DNA of 64,000 nt, from NCBI GenBank assembly GCA_032622095.1, contig CP136069.1, forward strand, positions 66,613,319 to 66,677,318, written 5' to 3'. Each line of letters starts with the position of its first letter. The stretch's first letter is position 1. Positions 58,352 to 64,000 of the stretch are shown piece by piece. Position numbers and translations under genes: made by a program. The stretch comes from Siphonodentalium dalli. Lineage: Eukaryota; Mollusca; Scaphopoda; Gadilida; Siphonodentaliidae. A model generated the notes under the pieces. That model had not been told where the DNA came from. It saw nothing but the letters and a program-made list of their open reading frames with translations, and searched no databases.

Positions 58352-58808
58352 CCCTTTATATACAAAATGGATTCTCCCACTCAGTTATAAAAGATTACAT
58401 TGGAATGGTCTATTGTTCATCTGGGGGGGTTTTCAGGAAAAGTAAGCAAACAATAGACAATACAAGTACAGAAGGTGTCCTGTTTAGTGGAGGGAAATGT
58501 TCAGATAATATGTTCAACAAATGACCTGTTGAACTTATTATCTAACCATTTCCTAAAGAATAACTCGTCAATGCGTACTACAGTAATGCCCTAAGTAATT
58601 GACTCCTTAACCCCAGCACAATTATGGGTAATTTTTCAGGATTTAGTCGGAAATATGGCTTGTTGCCATTCATCGGAAAGCTCTCAGTGAGAGTTTTCCG
58701 ATGAATGGCAACAAGCCCTATTTCAGTCTAAATCCTGAAAAATTACACATAATTCTGCTGTGGTTAAGGAGTCGATTATTTAGGGCATTACTGTAAGTAT
58801 AGAATGGG
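58352..58808. mobile_element. piggyBac-like MITE family E, copy 3, containing family A
   Basis: TTAA at 58348-58351 and 58809-58812; left end CCCTTTATATACAAAATGG, right end AGTATAGAATGGG. A family A element interrupts it close to the right end. Confidence 0.75.
58581..58793. mobile_element. MITE family A, copy 10, nested in family E
   Basis: Full palindrome with TA on both sides (58579-58580, 58794-58795). Removing it joins GCGTAC and AGTATAGAATGGGTTAA around one TA, restoring the family E end. Confidence 0.85.
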
Positions 58809-58918
58809 TTAATGGACTAGGAAAAAGTTTTGTTAATGCAACTAATTAAAATGATTAGCTGTTAACATCTTGAATTAATAAAATGATCATTAAATCTCTT
58901 ACAAACACACATAATGTT

Positions 58919-59340
58919 CAGGCCTGAGAATATGGTGCCGGAGATTTACAGAATGAGGTCCCCAAAGGGTGAATTTAGTGACAGTACCCCACACATCAGG
59001 CTAGCATCACTAAATTCACACTCTGACAACCTCATTCTGCATGGCCTCATCTTCTCTGGAAAGTGTCTATATTATCAAGTTAACAAGTTTTTTTCTTTTT
59101 TAGTTTAGTTTCTCTATATCCCCAAATAGGCAGACGGCACATTGCATAATCAAGGTGCCCAATGGGTGCACATCACAATCTTCACCATCTGGGAACTTAA
59201 ATCTGTGCCTAGTTCTCACGTAACAGATGAGGCCATGAAGAATGAGATCCCCAGAGGATGAATTTGGTGATGCTAGCCCGCTATGTGGGGTAGCGTTACT
59301 AAATTCACCCTCTGGGGACCTCATTCTTACTCCTAAAACA
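58919..59340. mobile_element. hAT-like MITE family B, copy 9
   Basis: Start CAGGCCTGAGAATATGGTGC; two palindromes and full spacer. The right end after CCTCATTCTTACTCC is eroded and no duplication is evident. Confidence 0.75.
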
Positions 59341-60074
59341 TCCAATGGTGTATAATAATTATCTTGACTTAAGATTTAATTAATAATAGATAGTGTATGT
59401 GCGTCTGCGATAATATTCTTAATGATATTGAAGGGTGACATGTTACTAAAACTATTTCCTACGAGGTGGTAAATGAAATACTGTGTAAATATTTGCACAC
59501 GTGAATATTGCAAAGATAATTGTCGAATTGCCCAGCATGCATCAGTCGACGCGAATCCATTTCTGTAATGTAGTTTTTATAGCATCCATCCATCTGAAAA
59601 AGACACTGGGGGTATAATTATCATAAACATGGTTTAAAACCACCACAGAACTTGAATTTTCAGTCAACATCTGGTTGGTAACATCATTGGTAATTTTAAC
59701 AGGAGTTATTTTCATCAGTAAATCACTCCAATGGGCATATATACTACAGACCCCCCCCCCCCCCCCCCCCCCCCCCCAGAGAGCATCTGACTGATACAAT
59801 AATCAGATTACCTTCCATGAGCACAAATCCATGCTTATTGGGGTTAGAAGCAGCTTCACCATCACATGAATGCATATGTTGGCCTAATGTGCCATGAACC
59901 TTACCAACTGACCCACTGGGGAGTAGTGTTGATGGTGGGCTGAAAAATCTTTCGGTCAATTTTTTAGGCAATATTTTTTTCCAAATTAAAAGAACTTTGG
60001 CCAAATTAAATCCTCATTTTCTGGTTTCACAATTAATGAATATTTTTGTTTTATTTAACATACAACATTCTATA
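59341..60074. other. Unassigned intervening sequence with poly-C tract
   Basis: Contains C27 at 59751-59777. No gene recognised; the 85- and 86-aa minus-strand ORFs read through the poly-C run. Confidence 0.45.
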
Positions 60075-62475
60075 TATAGAGGATCTACAACGAGTCCTCA
60101 GTTTATAGCGGAATTTACAAAACGAGTCCAGTAAATTAGACCTAATTTACTGGACGAGTTTTGTAAATTCCGCTATAAACTGGGGATGAGTTTATAACAT
60201 GATCCAAAACCTCGACAAAACATATATAATAAAATGAAAGTGTCAATGACACTGTAGCTCAACTTGGGTAGGGGAATAATTTAATGGTTGACAGTAAATG
60301 GAGGAATAGGAAAGGTGCTAATTGAAATGTCTAACCTGCGCCAAAGGATTTAGTGATGCAAAGAGTAAAATACAAGATGGCTGCTGACCAAAGCTACGAC
60401 CTACAAATTTCATGATGATCAGACGAACAGTGCGACCTGTAGACCGCGCCAATGGATTGAATTTTGAAATCCAAGATGGCCGCTGGCAGCCATGTTATTT
60501 GGCCGAATGACCCCACAATGATTCGTTCCCATCTACATGTCAATGTCAACATTCATGACAAATTTCATAAAGATTAGACCAAAGGTACAACCTGTAGCCC
60601 GTGCCAAAGGATTTAGACATGCAAAGAGTAAAATCCAAGATGGCTGCTGGCGGCCATGTTTTTTGGCCGAACACATCTCGTTCACATCTACATGTCAGTG
60701 TTAACATCCATGACAAATTTAATAAAGATCAGACCAAAGGTATGACCTGTAGCCGACGCCAAAGGATTTAGTCATGCAAAGAGTAAAATGCTGGTGGCCA
60801 TGTTTTTTTGACCGAATGACCCCAAAACGACTCGTTCCCATCTACATGTCATTGTTATAATTCATGACAAATTTCATGACCATCTGACCAAAGCTACGAC
60901 ATGTAGCCCGCACCAAAGGATTTAGTCATGCAAAGAGTAAAATCCAAGATGGCTGCTGGCGGCCATGTTTTTTGACCGAATGACCCCAAAACGACTTGAT
61001 CCCATCTACATGTCATTGTTATCATTCATGACAAATTTCATGATGATCAGACGAACAGTACGACCTGTAGCCCGCACCAATGGATTGAATTTTGAAATCC
61101 AAGATGGCCGCCAGCAGCCATGTTTTTTGGCCGAATGACCCCACAATGATTCGTTCCCATCTACATGTCAATGTCAACGTTCACGACAAATTTTATAAAG
61201 ATTAGACCAAAGGCAACCTATAGCCCGCGCCAAAGGATTTAGTCATGCAAAGAGTAAAATCCAAGATGGCTGCTGGCGGCCATGTTTTTTGGCCGAACGA
61301 CTCCAAAATCACTCGTTCCCATCTACATGTCAGTGTTAACATCCATGACAAATTTCATAAACTTCCGACCAACACAACGACCTGTAGCCCGCGCCAAAGG
61401 ATTTAGTCATGGAAAGAGTAAAATCAAAGATGGCTGCTGGCAGCCATGTTTTTTGGCCGAACGACCCCAAAATCACTCGTTCCCATCTACATGTCATTAT
61501 TAACATCAATGACAAATTTCATGATGATCAGACGAACAGTACGACCTGTAGCCCGCGCCAATGGATTGAATCTTGAAATCCAAGATGGCTGCCGCATGTT
61601 TTTGGCCGAATGACCCCAAAATGACTCGTTCCCATCTACATGTCAATGTCAACATTCATGACAAATTTCATAAAGATCAGACCAAAGGTACGACCTGTAG
61701 CCTGCGCCAAAGGATTTAGTCATGCAAAGAGTAAAATCCAAGATGGCTGCTGGCGGCCATGTTTTTTGGCCGAACGACACCAAAATCATTCGTTCCCATC
61801 TACATGTCATTATTAACATCAATGACAAATTTCATGATGATCAGATGAACAGTACGACCTGTAGGCCGCGCCAATGGATTGAATCTTGAAATCCAAGATG
61901 GCTGCCAGCGGCCATGTTTTTTGGCCGAATGACCCCAAAATGTCTCGTTCCCATCTACATGTCAATGTCAACATTCATGACAAATTTCATGAAGATCAGA
62001 CCAAAGGTACAACCTGTAGCCTGCGCCAAAGAAATTGTTGACGGACACACGGACACACACACACACACGGACGACAGACGCCAAACCATGGCAATAGCTC
62101 AAACTTACAAAAGTAAGTTGAGCTAAAAATGGGACACTAAACTAACAATGGCATGCGATGATGTTTTACGTAATTGTGCGTGGTTTGCCCGCGTAAACAA
62201 ATAGTCCCATATAAATAAAGACCCTTTATCGTATTTAATGGCGTATATTTAGTGAAATAACTTTTCAAACTCTTCATTCATTAGAGTTTGTTGGAAACAT
62301 ATTGGAAGCTCTAGTATTTTTGAGATGCAACGTACTGGAATTTAAACAGACGACAAACCGGAATTCAAAGGGTCAAAGGCACTATTTCCTGTTATTAAAC
62401 GAACGTTTAATATCACAATTTATAGAATGGGTTTATTGAATGGAATAAGGGTAGGATCATGTAATAAAATTATGT
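60075..62475 (+). mobile_element. Inverted-repeat element, family H copy 3, interrupted by a HINE
   Basis: 60075-60233 and 62131-62475 together align with 28427-28880. The left part is a strong inverted repeat (about 60100-60182, arms GTTTATAGCGGAATTTAC and inverse). The right part has GCATGCGATGATGTTTTACG and GGTAGGATCATGTAATAAA. Confidence 0.62.
60234..62130 (+). mobile_element. HINE/pearl-like element 3, copy 2 (complete)
   Basis: 5' end ATGAAAGTGTCAATGACACT then GTAGCTCAACTT; about eleven monomers of roughly 155-165 bp (CAAGATGGC near 60472, 60636, 60945, 61100, 61262, 61581, 61739, 61894 and others). Then comes an ACGGACACAC microsatellite (62040-62075) and a 3' hairpin TAGCTCAAACTTAC/GTAAGTTGAGCTA (62096-62125). 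The 5' TAGCTCAACTT is the inverse of the AAGTTGAGCTA in the hairpin, the subterminal inverted repeat expected of Helentron-type elements. No flanking duplication is visible. Confidence 0.82.
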
Positions 62476-62479
62476 CCAT

Positions 62480-63260
62480 ACCTTCAAATGCCTTGTCAAA
62501 AGACATTTTTAATCCCAGCATTGTTACATGATAATATACCACTAACCAACTTCTACCATTCAGCCTTATGACAGACAACAAATTCATTAGTGTTAATCCT
62601 CATTACTGTTTTATTGCATTGTTTGATAGTGCACTGCCATTAGTGCCTTTTGTTATCCATTAAGCTGCATCACCTAATCAATTAGAAGATGATCATACTA
62701 TAAATTTTATTCTCATGTCACTCCCATCATGATTACAAAATCAATTTGATTTTTTGAATTAGATTTCCGATTTTGGGGTAAAAAAAACATTGGCTAAAAG
62801 TAATTGTTTTTGGCCAAGTTTGCCTATGACAGCGGGAGCCCTGCTAGAGAGCCCCGCCTCCCCCCACATCTGCAGATCAAGGCGCTCCAATACTAATATA
62901 ATAAGACATGATTTACCGTTCTTTATCAGATTCATGATCAGCACAGAAATAAAATGTCCTCATCTTGGCTTCGGGTGGTTTTAAAGTAAAGCTGTTTTTC
63001 CTTCCATTTATATCAGAGCTGTCCACTGTGTACCCATGTAGATGAACAACACCTGTCATAAAAATAATAATCGATCACATCATAAACGAATCAATCTATT
63101 TTATGGCGCATTATATGCCAAATTAATTACAATGCTCAGTTTTCAAAACAACCATGAATAGGTGCTATTACGGAGCTATCCTTTCTTCATCAATTGTAAT
63201 GTTTAAATTATTTTCTTTTTGGGAATGCCTTTTGCACAATGACTATCATTGTAAATTGCA
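62480..63260. other. Unassigned intervening sequence
   Basis: No gene or repeat recognised. Confidence 0.4.
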
Positions 63261-63268
63261 GCATGTTC

Positions 63269-63700
63269 CAATTAGGAGATAAACGTACTGTTTCCATGGA
63301 TAATCGAGCATGAAAACAGTTTACTAGATAGATATATAGCTGGATACTTTATTTACAAAATGCCCAATAAAGAACAACATACACCCTGAAATACAAAAAT
63401 ATAACTTGGAATACAACCTGAAGTGAAAATATAAAACACATACATGACAATAACTGCTGGCACTATAGCAGTGCTGTCTTCCTGTCTGTCCCAGCAGCAT
63501 ATAACTAAATAATTAAAGTAGGATATAAAAGATTTGGTCACCAGCAGAATGATTCCCCGAGCCAAACCACACCCCGATATGCATGCTGCCGCCACAGAGG
63601 CCATTACTAACTCTTTTAATGCTCGAAGCCCCGAATATCCAACGAAACAGGGTATTTTTATCTCCATTGTAATTCAAACCACCAAATAAATTGAAAGAAA
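63269..63700. mobile_element. Palindromic MITE family Q, copy 2, with interrupted centre
   Basis: Left arm CCAATTAGGAGATAAACGTA to GAGCATGAAAACAGTTT (63269-63323); right arm TTAATGCTCGAAGCCC to CGAAACAGGGTATTTTTATC and TCCATTGTAATTCAAA (about 63616-63680). The palindrome centre of copy 1 is replaced by about 280 bp of other sequence. Orientation is opposite to copy 1. Confidence 0.65.
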
Positions 63701-63870
63701 CTGTACAAAATACGCTTTTTATCGGCATTACATGCCACGAAGTGAGATATCCTTTTTCGGTAATAAAATCTCTGGGTGCGTTCCATGGGTTTAATTGGAA
63801 CAGCACCCGAACAACTTCCTGTCAACAGTATCTATAGTAAATATCTGAGAGTGGTCGACTCGATTACGTG

Positions 63871-63980
63871 ACTCTTAGAGATCTTTCCATCAATGTATCA
63901 CATTATTATAATCAATAAATTTGAAAAATGATCAAGGAAATATGGGTTGATAGAAAAAATCGGACTTGGCACTGAAAGGG
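63871..63980. mobile_element. piggyBac-like MITE family F, half copy
   Basis: From CTCTTAGAGATCTTTCCATC to GGACTTGGCACTGAAAGGG followed by TTAA (63981-63984); corresponds to the right half of the palindrome at 56478-56683. The left half is absent. Confidence 0.8.
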
Positions 63981-64000
63981 TTAACTAGAATTACAAAACA

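Noticed and set aside
60234-62040. CRISPR-like array from regularly spaced repeats
   Set aside because: The monomers are contiguous 155-165-bp repeats without unique spacers, in a eukaryotic transposon with characteristic ends.

Overview
The window is eukaryotic, AT-rich and overwhelmingly made of transposable elements and simple repeats. It is most likely from a bivalve mollusc. The best indication is several pearl/Helentron-type (HINE) elements: cores of roughly 160-175 bp tandem monomers, an ACGG microsatellite and a 3' hairpin, an organisation known from bivalve satellite-bearing transposons. Spliced-gene architecture and the absence of long ORFs rule out a prokaryote. The species cannot be fixed from the sequence alone.

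Only one convincing host gene is visible: a single coding exon at 27699-28391 (230 aa, + strand), with a splice acceptor and an in-frame stop immediately upstream of the ATG. I do not recognise its family. Nearly all other open reading frames are chance readings of repeats. The exception is a decayed tandem array (about 15.28-19.73 kb) of a roughly 850-bp unit whose fragments look like an old retroelement-type coding sequence.

Layout. 1-735: 3' part of a HINE element. 1.06-2.85 kb: inverted-repeat elements and a hAT-like element with target duplication. 2.87-3.39 kb: telomere-like TTAGGG-type degenerate repeat. 3.8-5.7 kb: a TTAA-flanked element containing a second HINE. 6.42-6.75 kb: satellite of palindromic units. 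6.86-11.5 kb: a large inverted repeat interrupted by a hAT-like element, itself interrupted by a Harbinger-like element. 13.3-13.5 kb: minisatellite-bearing element. 15.1-19.7 kb: tandem coding-like array split by a hAT-like element. 22.2-25.0 kb: probable hAT-like element with minisatellites and a nested hAT-like copy. 27.7-28.4 kb: the gene. 29-64 kb: a dense field of non-autonomous palindromic elements.

The MITE field has three recurring groups. Family A is a Tc1/mariner or pogo-type full palindrome with TA duplications (12 copies). Family B is hAT-type with 8-bp duplications (9 copies, several duplications perfect). Families C-G are piggyBac-like with TTAA duplications and ends beginning CCCTTT. 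Several insertions are nested up to three deep with exact target duplications, so relative insertion ages can be read directly. No virus, CRISPR array, rRNA or convincing tRNA gene was found.
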